Shown here one piece after another: positions 1-9,969 of a stretch of DNA of 64,000 nt. The first letter of the stretch is position 1; each line of letters begins with the position of its first letter. The stretch spans positions 77,342,960 to 77,406,959 of the forward strand of contig OZ038485.1 in NCBI GenBank assembly GCA_964036315.1, read 5' to 3'. The notes under the pieces are model-generated. The model ran no database searches, was not told the DNA's origin, and saw only the letters and a program-made list of their open reading frames with translations. The stretch comes from Acanthosepion esculentum. Lineage: Eukaryota > Mollusca > Cephalopoda > Sepiida > Sepiidae. Made by a program: the position numbers and the translations under genes.

Positions 1-2
1 AT

Positions 3-185
3 CACTTTTTCAAGCATCTGGACAACTTCCTGCGCGAAAAATGCTTCAAAAGCCGAGATTATGCCAAATCGGCCTTCAATGACTTCATCGTTTCCAGAAC
101 TCCGGATTTCTATGCTAATGGGATAAATAAACTTGTTTCTCGTTGGCCAAAATGTGTCGATTCTAATGGTTCTTATTTTGATTAA
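3..185 (+). CDS. mariner transposase, C-terminal end (5' part outside window)
   Basis: This is an open frame entering from the window edge and ending in TAA. The transposase would cut and paste its element at TA dinucleotides in the nucleus. The reading contains HLDNFL, SRTPDFYANGI, RWPKCVDSNGSYFD and then stop, which is the usual mariner C-terminus (RW-KC-DS-G-YF). No stop or frameshift is seen in the 60 visible codons. The catalytic acidic triad lies upstream and cannot be judged. A mariner-type terminal inverted repeat follows about 55 bp after the stop, so the 3' end of the element is complete. Family assignment is confident; activity is unknown. Confidence 0.85.
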   Translation, partial: HFFKHLDNFLREKCFKSRDYAKSAFNDFIVSRTPDFYANGINKLVSRWPKCVDSNGSYFD

Positions 186-241
186 TAAAGTTTATTATGA
201 AAGGAGTTATGATCTTTTGAAGTTGAACATCAAAAAATGAC

Positions 242-262
242 ATTATTTTTGCACCAACCTAA
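242..262 (-). repeat. mariner 3' terminal inverted repeat
   Basis: The stretch ends in gcaccaacctaa. Its reverse complement begins ttaggttggtgcaaaa, the terminal repeat typical of mariner elements of the Hsmar1/cecropia type. A TA follows at 263-264, as expected for the target duplication. It closes the element whose transposase ends at 185. Confidence 0.8.
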
Positions 263-376
263 TATATATTGTTATGAAGTAGAGTACACTCTGGAATAGA
301 TGTTACCAGGTCAGCTGATAATAGCTTGACTGGCATTCACTGTGGCATAATGCTTTTATAGCAGTACCTTATTTAC

Positions 377-493
<117 letters not shown>

Positions 494-894
494 GATGCTA
501 TTAATAAACAAAATAACACAAGAGTGTTATTTATGAGATCAATAAACTTGTTATAATATATTATCAGTTCAAAAGTAACATTTGGTATAAAAGAGTTACT
601 ATCTCAGTAAGAATGAATCAAGGAGAAAGATAATAAGTATACCTACCAAATTCATATAGGCACCTGATCATTACCAAGCATTAAAATGGCATTTGTACTT
701 GTATTTCTCTTAAATTCATTCATACTGATGTACAAGATCTGTCTGGAAAGCAACAGACGTGAGTGTGCTGTGTGAGTTATGGGCAAAAGAGGGATAAATG
801 AATTGTGTTATCATCTAGCATGATATTTTGGGAGTATATAAATGTAATCTTAACTTTCTGCAACCATTGCATATTTTTCACATGTGAGAGTTGT
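494..894. other. no gene seen
   Basis: AT-rich sequence with no recognisable coding frame. The 5' two thirds of the mariner that ends at 1273 should lie here, but I could not read it with confidence. Confidence 0.5.
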
Positions 895-1227
895 GATAGG
901 ACAAATCATAGTGTCTTCCCCACAGCAATGCACCTGCTCACAACACCATGAGCATCTAGCTGTTCCTGAACAAGAAAAACATCATCATACTGAAACAACC
1001 TCCCTATTCACCTGATCTTGTTGTGTGTGTCTTTTTTCTTTTCCCCAAGTTCAAGGGAATCATCAACAGGACCTGTTTTAAAGGCATGAATGTCATCATG
1101 GGCCGTAATGACAGATCTGAGTGGCATCCAAGGAGAACCCTTTCAGCAGTGCATAGAAGTGTGACAGAGAAGGATGGAAAAGTGCATTAGATTCAAAGGG
1201 GATTACTTTGAAGGGGAAACCAAGTAG
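895..1227 (+). pseudogene. mariner transposase pseudogene, C-terminal half
   Basis: The reading contains NAPAHN, then LFLNKKNIIIL, QPPYSPDL, FFFFPKFKGIINRT, PFQQCIEV, QRRMEKCIRFKGDYFEGETK and stop. These are the ordered landmarks of the DDE/D half of a mariner transposase: the YSPDL segment with the third acidic residue, FPKLK, and the terminal KGDYFEG. At least two in-frame stops are present (one after NTMSI, one after QQCIEV), and the frame shifts near the FFFFPK segment. It is dead. The sequence differs from the mariner at 3-185, so the two are separate lineages. Confidence 0.85.
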
Positions 1228-1239
1228 AAATTGTTTGAA

Positions 1240-1273
1240 ACACCAGTCCGGCTACTTTTCAGAATAGAGCTCA
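1240..1273 (-). repeat. probable mariner terminal repeat
   Basis: After the transposase stop, the sequence gtccggctacttttcagaat runs to agctca and then TA. It resembles the 3' end of irritans-type mariners, whose terminal repeat reads inward as tacgag..tgttcaaaaagt. It is degenerate, and I identified it only by resemblance and position. Confidence 0.45.
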
Positions 1274-1277
1274 TATA

Positions 1278-1319
1278 TTTGTCTGATGATCACAAAAGTG
1301 TGAAACACAGGGTCACAAA
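1278..1319 (+). ncRNA. hammerhead ribozyme-like motif 1
   Basis: The core CTGATGA (1283-1289) and GAAA (1302-1305) are both present. Stem II pairs CAC (1291-1293) with GTG (1298-1300) around an AAAA loop. A U-U mismatch replaces the canonical 10.1-11.1 G-C pair. Stem III is very short: A1305-U1313 and C1306-G1312. The predicted cleavage site is GUC, after C1314. Stem I pairs TTTGT (1278-1282) with ACAAA (1315-1319). The length pattern of stem II and the U-U pair match motif 3 at 14210, yet the stem bases differ, so pairing is kept by covariation. Activity is not shown; stem III is minimal. Confidence 0.6.
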
Positions 1320-1404
1320 CTCATATCCATACAACTGAATATGTTGCCTCTATCACTGATATTGAGCAATTTCCACTAAGTACTGCACATATAAAATAAT
1401 ATAT
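1320..1404 (+). repeat. hammerhead-family tail ('gatattgagca' type)
   Basis: This segment contains tgatattgagca, tttccactaagta and a short AT run. The same block follows the hammerhead motif at 14267-14362, follows motif order on the minus strand at 37061-37136, and precedes a (TA)n at 42604. It appears to be the conserved body or tail of the retroposon family. Confidence 0.6.
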
Positions 1405-1491
1405 CGTGCGCCAACAGCTTAGTGGTAGAACCCTCGACTGACACCAATTGAGTTGGATTTCGATCCTAGCTAGAGGCAACTGGACGTCTAG
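1405..1491 (+). repeat. tRNA-derived SINE head (pol III A and B boxes)
   Basis: cagcttagtggtagaac at 1415-1431 is a good A box in the tRNA style TAGCTCAGTGGTAGAGC. gatttcgatcc at 1456-1466 is a B box. Their spacing of about 40 bp is that of a tRNA gene. There is no acceptor stem or full cloverleaf, so this is a SINE promoter head, not a tRNA gene. It is followed immediately by hammerhead-like motif 2 and a (TA)n tail. Confidence 0.65.
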
Positions 1492-1534
1492 CCACACTGA
1501 TGAACTGTGATACAGCAAAACAGTCTGTCTGTGG
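1492..1534 (+). ncRNA. hammerhead ribozyme-like motif 2
   Basis: CTGATGA lies at 1497-1503. Stem II pairs CTGT (1505-1508) with ACAG (1512-1515) around GAT. The next bases read CAAAAC where a hammerhead needs CGAAAC. Stem III pairs A1520-U1528, C1521-G1527 and A1522-U1526. The cleavage triplet is GUC, ending at C1529. Stem I pairs CCACA (1492-1496) perfectly with TGTGG (1530-1534). The essential G12 is A here, as expected from CpG decay, so this copy is probably inactive although the fold is otherwise complete. Confidence 0.7.
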
Positions 1535-1536
1535 AT

Positions 1537-1539
<3 letters not shown>

Positions 1540-1573
<34 letters not shown>

Positions 1574-1591
1574 CACACATACACACACATT
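1540..1591. repeat. (TA)n/(CATA)n tail microsatellite
   Basis: A TA run followed by catacacacat units, starting 6 bp after hammerhead-like motif 2. The position matches the other copies of the family, so I read it as the element's 3' tail. Confidence 0.9.
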
Positions 1592-1599
1592 AATGGATT

Positions 1600-1779
1600 T
1601 TTTAACAGTGAAATTAACATCTACTGGCTTAGATCATTGGAATTCTCATTAAAGGTAAATGTACTTCTTAACTGAGATTAAACTTCCATTCCCTAAAACA
1701 TTTGATGCTTGTTGAGAGGTATATTTACCTTTAATGAGAATTTCGATGATGTTGGATGGTAGATGTTAATTTCACTGTT

Positions 1780-1784
<5 letters not shown>
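1600..1784. mobile_element. small foldback element with about 65-bp inverted arms
   Basis: The left arm (about 1600-1663) contains cagtgaaattaacatcta and attctcattaaaggtaaa. The right arm (about 1720-1784) contains the reverse complements tagatgttaatttcactg and tttacctttaatgagaat. The whole would fold into a long hairpin with a loop of about 55 bp. It has no coding capacity and lies between two TA-rich arrays. It resembles a MITE, but the family was not recognised. Confidence 0.75.

Positions 1785-1875
<91 letters not shown>
1782..1875. repeat. (TA)n-(GA)n microsatellite
   Basis: About 32 TA units pass into about 15 GA units. It abuts the right arm of the foldback element. Confidence 0.97.
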
Positions 1876-1877
<2 letters not shown>

Positions 1878-3260
1878 TGAAAATGTCTATTCCAGAATCA
1901 TGAGAATTTGTTGCTATTTTCACTTAATATGAATAGCTTTTAATATATGTAATCTTAGAATGTTTAGAATTTGCTTTGTTGAGTATTATTGTGTTATTTA
2001 CAATGAACTGTCTTGTAATTATTGTAATTTTTATGTTTCTGCTTTATATGTTGTCATGTAGGATTTTGGCAGAATTATAACAGCTATGATTCATTATCTA
2101 TTTTAAAAAATGTTTTAAAATTTTAAGAATAGTTACTAATAACATGATATTAAAATCAAATCCCCTCATAAAAGCAATCTTGTTTACAAATTCACTTGCT
2201 CTGTTGGAGATTTTATCTCTGAAAATATCAAAAAAATCTTTTTATATAGGATATACAACCATAACTCTCTTGTAGACTCACATAACCAAACTGCTATACT
2301 GCATTTGTTTGGGGGATCGCTCCAAAAAAACTTGGATTCAATTTAAGAAATAATTGGTAACAATTGAATTTTCTATGTCATTTTCCACATTTTTTACATA
2401 GATTTGTTTGAAAGTGGGATAAAATTATGTTTCACAGCTTATGTCATTATTATTATTTATTAATATTTTTTATCAAGTGTCCTTTTGCTCAGGTTAATAT
2501 AAATTTCAGAATCAGGAGAATTTGTTAAAGCTATATTTTCTGTAATATTTAACAGATATAAATTGAATTGGAATAACTGATAGAATTTTATCAATTCTTT
2601 TGGAAGAAATTTAAAAATAATAATAAATGTGTTCGATATTTTTTTAAAGATAAATGATCATGTAATTTTTTTAAAAGATAAATGATCATGTAATTTTCAA
2701 ACTTGTAAATTAATTAATGTGATTATTAGTCTGAAATTATGTTTACTTTTTAAGCCTCTGCTAATGCATGTTTAAACTTAGGTTTTCAAAAGCAGTAGCT
2801 ATTTGTAAAAGTTTGTAAATCCGGAAAAACAAGAAAAAAGTGAAAAAAATTGTTGTCACTGATACATTAAATAAAAGTGAAGTTAAGGTAAAAAATACAA
2901 CAGATTGACAGACAGAGTGAGAAACTTAAAAAGCTCTGACATATAAACAATAGGATATAATAGCATTGCTATAAATGGATCCTGTATTTGCATTCTGGCC
3001 CTTGTTTACTGAGTCTTCAAATGTTAATTCAGAAATAAATTAATTCTTCTGGATGTTATTATTATTCTGGACTTTGGTTTCTTTGTTTTTACTCTATTTG
3101 TTGATAAAGCCTTTGTTTTAAATTCATATATCTACTTATAATAGAAGTAATATTTCTAAGTAAAGTCATTTCATCATGATTGTTTGCTTTAGAATAAATT
3201 CTTTTGTTAAGCAAAAAATATTAGTCAGCTCTCAAGGTTAATAAATATACACAGATATAT

Positions 3261-3300
<40 letters not shown>

Positions 3301-4829
3301 CATTTATGCATATGAAACAACAATGATTTCCAAAATATTAAACAGAAAAATAAGTGACTGACAATTTTTGAATGATAAATTCTAGTTTTAGAGTCTTTGA
3401 CATAAACTGAAAAGTTGTACAATCAACTCCCATCAGTCATCACTGTCATCACAAAATTCAAACTATGCAAAGCATGTCTGCTATTTCAGTGTTTTAGTCA
3501 TGGAAACTAAGTGACAGTTTTATAGACATCCTTTTATTGCATAACATGACAGGAATAAATAATAGTTTTTCACAACCAAAAAAAAAAGAGAAGACTGGTA
3601 AAGTTTTATAAAATATTAAACAGTAAAGTTTCATATTAATGTGATTTCTCATGTGTTCAACTTGTAAAATAGGATTAAAGAAATAAGAGCCGTTAATGTA
3701 CACTATATACAGAAGGATAAGGTGAAAGTTGAAGTTTCAAGAGTTCGAGTATAAAAGTCCTAGTGTATATGAGAGATAGAGAAAGAGTCCAAAAGGAGGT
3801 AAAAAATATGAATGTATGTATCCAAATGTAGTAGCTGCCTCCTTAACAATCTGTAAGCATATGTTTTCAAATGTAGCAAAATGGTGTAGCCATCTAATGT
3901 TGTCAGCTCATCATGCAAACGTTGTATTTCATCTCTGGGTATGTTACACTGAACACAGTATTGAATAACGGACGAAATTAATTTATCAATTCTGATTTTG
4001 GTTGGTTTTCCATGTTTATATACACATCTATAGATACACTTTGAAAAGGGTGCTTAGCTTCTTGCCAAACTATTTTTAGAAGTAGTGAAATTTTTGTCTC
4101 GTTCTTATTATTTGTTTATTTCTTTTCTTACATCCTGGTTGTGAAAGCTTTTTAATTGGTTGGTCAAACTATGGTTTTGTTTACTTGGCCATTTTTATAA
4201 GCCATCTATTCTTAGAGATAGTGAAATTTTGGTTTTCTTGTTGTTTATTTACTTCTTTATCACCACAGTTCTTTAGATTGACAAAATAAGCCCAAGAAAA
4301 AAATAAGATCATTAGGATTCTTATCAAATTTAGCACCTACAAGTTTTCATTTGTTTCAATGGCTAGATCATTTCATTAGTTGTATAACATTCAGAAACAA
4401 AGAAGACAGTCTTTCAAACATTTTTGGGAAAAAAAACAGATTTCTTTAAAAATGAAATTAAAAATTTGCCTTCCTTTTGGCTGAAGTGATTGAAAATGAA
4501 GGTGATTATATTTTTGATAAATATAATCACTGTTGAGCAGACCCCTTCAATCATGCCACATTCAGAAGCTGGCAGAATTGTAATCAAAAAGTGGTTGTGA
4601 ACAAACCCAGCAGATACGGAGCAGAAATTTAATAATAGCTGGAATAATGCCAATTCTAGGAACATGAGGCTAGTCTACCCCCTGTAATTTTTCATATGTT
4701 ATATATTAATGACATAGAGTACATAAATATTTTTCTCTGTCAATAATGAACATTATAATTCTTATATCTTGAGATGGGAGATGTGATGTATTAATAAATA
4801 CAGAGTTAATTCCCTTGTAACTATTAAAT
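1876..4829. other. AT-rich stretch, no gene seen
   Basis: No supported gene. It holds a (GT)n array at 3262-3298 and a direct duplication of aaagataaatgatcatgtaa at 2646-2697. The remaining frames are short and low in complexity. Confidence 0.6.
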
Positions 4830-5250
4830 AGAAAATGACAATAAAGAGGAGCAGCTTATTCTGGAGACCACCATGGTGATATCACAACATCTCCTGACAC
4901 ACCAAGCAACAAGTTTACTCCTTTCTATGCTATTATACAGTACCAAGATGTGGCCTCTTAGCAAGACCTTCAGGTTCATGGCTTTGAATCCCAGGCCCTC
5001 AGGACTGTCAAGGGAGTGCACTAGTCTGATCTTGTGTCCACTAGAGGACAGACCAGCCAAGCTTCCCCTACATCATTGCTCAGTGTCATGTTTGCTGGCT
5101 TGATCATCTACCAGTTCAACCTGCCATCTGCAAACTGGCAACAACCTTGTGGCAGACCATGCAGCCGCTGGAATCTCCAGCAGATTAATCTGGCACTGGA
5201 ATATGTTCCAATGTTCTGCCAAAACTCATGGGGTCAATGCCTTCATAGCA
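4830..5250. other. block of higher GC, unidentified
   Basis: This block is clearly less AT-rich than its surroundings and has open frames of 76-93 codons on both strands, none with a motif I recognise. It could be an old repeat or a small exon. I see no splice-site pattern that decides the matter. Confidence 0.3.
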
Positions 5251-5562
5251 GGAGATTTAGCATATTCTCTTCCTATGTATTTATTTATATTTTATTTATA
5301 CTCTGCAAATTTTGAGATATGAATTTTTCTATCAAATTTTCAAAATAATCTCTATTCTTGTTTGAATTTTTAGAAAATGTATTATTACAATTATTGATTC
5401 ATTCAGATCAATTTCTTTGTATTTGTTATTTTTATCACAACATTTTCATCAATGTACATTATGATAAAAGCAACAAAGATGAGGAACTTAGTTTGAAATA
5501 AGTAATGTATAGTAGTTATTTCCATTTTGTTGCTTTGTCAAAGACCTACAGAATGATATATA

Positions 5563-5636
5563 GCCTCTACTAAATAATTCAAAAGCCTCTCTAAATAATT
5601 CAAAATGAAAAGCCTCTCTAAATAATTCAAAATGAA
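5563..5636. repeat. short tandem repeat, unit about 20-28 bp
   Basis: The phrase aagcctctctaaataattca occurs three times with small differences. It is a local slippage duplication in AT-rich DNA. Confidence 0.8.
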
Positions 5637-6181
5637 TCTTTAGATAAAACATAAAGTTCTAATAAAAAAGCCTATGTTTATTAAGATCTGAAAAGATTTG
5701 TTTAGATTATTAAATAAATGGATAACTAGTGATATAGCAAATGACTGTGCTCTATAGATAAATATAAAAGAGGAAATTATTTTAAAAAATGGTTGTTTCT
5801 CATAGTAACATTTAAACACTGGCAAAAACACATGCAAATCCTCTGACACAAACAGGTACACACATGTGCATATGATGAGACAAGCAATTCAAATTGATTT
5901 TCTTGTTAGTTCATTGACCCAATAGTCTTGTAGCAACATTATGGTGGCATTGAAACCAAGTCTGCAAGGTTTTGGCCCAATTCAATGTTAATGCATTTCT
6001 GTGGTCTACAAAATTATTAGTTTCTTTCTAATGTGGTGTGCATAGGAAATTTAAAAAAAATTTAATCTTAGTTGGTCTGTCAATAATAAAAAGTAATTTT
6101 ATGCATTAACATTTATGACAAGCTTGGTCACATTGGGAAGGAAGTATATTTGGTACTATTCTGACACTGAGTTAAGTAGAT

Positions 6182-6184
<3 letters not shown>

Positions 6185-6241
<57 letters not shown>
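6185..6241. repeat. (TA)n microsatellite
   Basis: About 28 uninterrupted TA units. No hammerhead core or SINE head was recognised on either side. Confidence 0.97.
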
Positions 6242-6242
<1 letters not shown>

Positions 6243-6307
6243 CTCTTAATTGCTGTTGTTCCTAGGTCCACCATTACCTGTTAGGGAAAGTATAAAAATA
6301 TATTTTT

Positions 6308-6390
6308 ATAGTAAAATTACCAACAACACATATTTGTAGCAAAATGACTAGCAATACATTTTATAGCAAAATGACCAACAATACATTTAA
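6308..6390. repeat. about 30-bp tandem repeat, three units
   Basis: tagcaaaatgaccaacaata and close variants appear three times in a row, with spacing near 30 bp. No gene overlaps. Confidence 0.7.
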
Positions 6391-8896
6391 GCTGTAGTTG
6401 AAGGCATGCAATTGCATTAAAAATATATATTCAGCATTAAATAACCCATAGAGGTTAATATGCTGCTACAAAATCAACCAACCTATCTGTAGTAAATAGG
6501 ATTTTATGATGTGTACTCGCTAGCGCCACATCCAACCAGTTTGGGATCTAGAGTTATATTTCTAGTTTGATTGCTAATGAAAATAAGAGTGCTGTCTTCC
6601 TTGCTATTATCTGGGTGGAAAAAGAGATTTCCAAGTGTACTTGTGCAAAGGTGAGTGCAATGGCCTTAGCTAGAATTTAAACTCAACATGCCAGTCCCAC
6701 TTTTCCACACAAATAACTCCTATGCTATATACACATCCATAGATATAAACATATACATATAGATAAAAATGTGTTGAGATAGACAGATGTGGATATAAAC
6801 ACAAAGTAGACAAACAAATAGACAGAGAAAGACAGATGAACAATAGATTAGGTAAATATATATTAAGTAACTATGAAAAGACTGAAATATGCAACTATAT
6901 ACAGAAAGCCTATATGCACATTTAAATACATAGCTATTCAATGCATTTACATAATGATGATAGGCGCATATGTTCAGGTGCAAGGTCCCCTCTCCCTGAA
7001 TCTATTATATGCCCCTGCATCTATGATACACCCCCACACTCTATTACGTCTCAATTTTCATAAAAAATACAAATTTTATTGTGGCCTAATTATGTAAAAT
7101 AAGGGATCAGATGCAACGGAGGTGAACAGTTCAACTAGAATTGAAAAAATAAATACAATGTATCTAAATACAAATTAGAGACATGTGATAACAGATTATT
7201 CCATCTTAAAATAAATCAACCATGTTTTGTGGCAAATTTCAACATCAACTTGAGATTTTTCTTGTTAAAAAGTTGAATAATTTTAACACATTCAACATTA
7301 TGGATAAAAAATAGTGAATTTTATTCAGAGTTCTTTTTTAAACTTAACAAAACAAATTCACAGATTTGGATGAAAAATGACCCCAAAATGATGTCAAAAT
7401 CAGCGAAAACCTTTCATCAGTTACTTGTACTTAGTTTAATTTGTAATGTATATAAATTTAAATAGAAAAAAGCAAATGTTGATAAGATAGTGAGGGTCAC
7501 ATTGCACTGATTTGGGGCTCCAATCAGGCTTGGGACCCCTCCAGTTGGGTTGGGGTCAGGTGTAATATGCACCTGCCCTGCATTTCTAACAAAGGCTTTC
7601 AAATGAAATACACATTGTTACAAAACACTTTAAGTATTTTAAATTTATAATGAACTTACATTTCCTTTGTCACTTCTGAATTTTGTTTTTTCTAAACAAT
7701 AAATTTTCATCAGTTTAAGAATTATCTTTAGTCATCCAATTTGGAACTTGGCAACAGTGATATAAAACTCATGCATAAATAATAAGACTTCCCAGTTAGG
7801 CTAAGCCACACATCTCATGTGTCATTATTAGACATAAATTACTCAATTCAAAATCATTTAGTCAATATGAAAGCCCTTACTACATGCTTTGGATGATATA
7901 TTCCTGTGCAAGTATAAACATGTTAGCACTTTCATCATATTGATCTCATCTCCATCTGTGATGACAGCCATATTCATCATTATTTTCATTATAATCATTA
8001 CTCACTTTATCCTCACATTAGATGATCATCATGATCATTACTTTATTTCTAATATAATTTATAATAGCTTAAATACAGCTTGGTTATTCTTTCATTTTAT
8101 GATTATTCTTATTATTTGTTATTTTTATAGTTTTATTATTTTTATTATTGTGTTATTATTAGTTAGTTTTATTATTTTTTATTATTGTAACTATTTTTAC
8201 TGTTTTATCAATATTTGCTGGTGCTAAAATACTGCTTTGATTATTGTTTCATATTTTTTTGTTTAGTGTCTGAATTTTTTGTGCCACTATATAGTTGACA
8301 TTCTAAATTTTAATTTAAAATTTTTTCTATTCTTTTAGTCTTCTTTTAATTAAACTATTTTAATATAAAATAATTCATAAATGCACTTTAAGAGCATTTA
8401 ATTTGCTTTATTGAGTATTGTTAATTTTTTGTTTTAACTTTTAATTTTAGAATATATCTGTAACAAGAATTATGCATCATGAGAAACAATGAAGAACCTC
8501 AAAAAGCATAGAATCAATAGTGTTTTTAATTCTTCATAGAAATATAACGTTTTAATTCTTCATGGGAATGCAACTGTCACAGGTGTTGAGTCTACATGCT
8601 TGATCTACCATTAGTCAGTATCAGTGTTGAGAAAGTAAATATGCACTGAAAAATCTATTCAGCTGGATTTTAGCAAAAAAAAAAAAAAATCCAAAAAAAC
8701 AGAAACTACTGTCCAATGGTCAAATTGTTAAACAATGATTAGTTATATATACATTTTAAAGAGAAAGATCGTATATAAAATGACATATGTCATACCTTCA
8801 ATTGTTGGACCAAACAGTGATAAAGCATGCTGAGAGAGTTCTGTTTAACATTATTAAACATATTTTGAATAGAACTACTTGATACAAATTAGTATA
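6391..8896. other. no gene seen
   Basis: AT-rich DNA. At 6500-6720 a less AT-rich patch has gagtttaaattct on the minus strand, weakly like a B box, but no convincing A box. At 7889-8227 a 112-codon frame rich in I, F and Y arises from T-rich sequence and is not believed. Confidence 0.5.
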
Positions 8897-9070
8897 GATG
8901 AGATATGATGAGAAGAATGAATTTGAATACAGATGAGATATGAGGGAAGAATAAATTTGAATACGGATAAGACATGATGGGAAGAAGAAATATGAATACA
9001 GATGAGATATGGTAGAAAGAATGAATATGAATACAGATGAGATATGGTAAGAAGAATGGATTTAAAGATA
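8897..9070. repeat. 35-bp minisatellite, five units
   Basis: gatgagatatg recurs at 8897, 8932, 8966 (as gataagacatg), 9001 and 9036, a period of 34-35 bp. Each unit continues with gaagaat and gaatacag. Units differ at several positions. There are no spacers of a second kind, so it is a plain tandem array. Confidence 0.9.
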
Positions 9071-9578
9071 AATTAGCAGCTTTGCTAATAAGAAATACAA
9101 GATGCATATAGCATTGAAAGAATGTTTAACTGGAAATAGAATTTATATATAAAAAACTGGCAGAGATTACAACAAATGATGCTCCTACAATAGTGGATAA
9201 ATCAATGAACATATTGCATTGCTGTGATCAAATAATGAATTTCCAGGTTTTTAATTGTATCATTGCATTATTCACTAACAATACTTTTGCTCAAATTTGA
9301 AAGATGATGAATTTGCTTCTCTTATGGAAATAATTGTTAAGACAGTGAAATTTGACATTGTTTGTATTTAATAGTCAATTTAATGTCACTTGATAAAAAT
9401 AATGCTGTTTATCAATACATGATTATTTGCAAATAATATTTAACCAAAGAAAAGGCACTGAACAGAATATTAGAGTTTAGAGTGTTTGTGAAAAACAACT
9501 TTAAAAATCTGTATAGAGGAAGATAAAAAATTACACAGCAGTTAAAACATATGTCAAATTATTAAACTGCAAAGTTTA
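9071..9578. other. no gene seen
   Basis: AT-rich DNA leading up to the Penelope-like element; nothing recognised. Confidence 0.5.
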
Positions 9579-9895
9579 ATTACAATGTTTCGGCCATTGT
9601 ACGCTCCAGCCTCCGTCAGGTGGTTGGAATGTTGAACTGAACCCTTTATTTCGCTCACTGGGGTAGACTGTTCTAGTTCCATGTGCCATGTTTAATGGAT
9701 GTCAGTTATCTCCTGTTAATTTTTCCCTCCGAAAGTTCTCCACTGCCTTAACTGGGTATTGAACTCACACTCTTTGGGTGCTGTCACTGGATCTAACCAA
9801 CGTCTTTATCCACTGTGTCATGTGTCCTTGAGGACATCTGTGTATGCATTTCTGGGTATTATAAACCTAATGTCTTCAGCAACCATTTTTACCAG
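9579..9895 (-). repeat. left inverted arm of the Penelope-like element (SINE-like)
   Basis: Read on the minus strand, it carries a tRNA-like A box (tgacacagtgg), the B box gagttcaatacc, and near its end cctgacggaggc..ggccgaaacattg. It is the reverse complement of 12103-12411, with small differences and one extra segment containing the A box. Solo relatives lie at 16280-16583, 21886-22047, 26524-26572 and 28435-28525. Confidence 0.85.
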
Positions 9896-9969
9896 TGCTC
9901 ATATTGCAATTTTTGCTGTTATCATTGCATGATTTTTCCAGAGCTCATATTGCAACTTTGTTGTTATTA

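Noticed and set aside
1405..1480. A functional tRNA gene
   Set aside because: A and B boxes are present, but no acceptor stem, anticodon arm or full cloverleaf can be drawn; it is a SINE head.
5034..5315. A 93-codon plus-strand frame in the GC-richer block as a host exon
   Set aside because: No recognised domain, overlapping open frames on both strands, and no convincing splice sites.
7889..8227. 112-codon frame that looks like a multi-pass membrane protein
   Set aside because: Its I/F/Y richness follows from T-rich DNA (ttattattatt); there is no family signal and similar composition extends outside the frame.
8897..9070. Regularly spaced repeats resembling a CRISPR array
   Set aside because: The whole 35-bp unit repeats with no unique spacers, and the context is animal DNA; it is a minisatellite.
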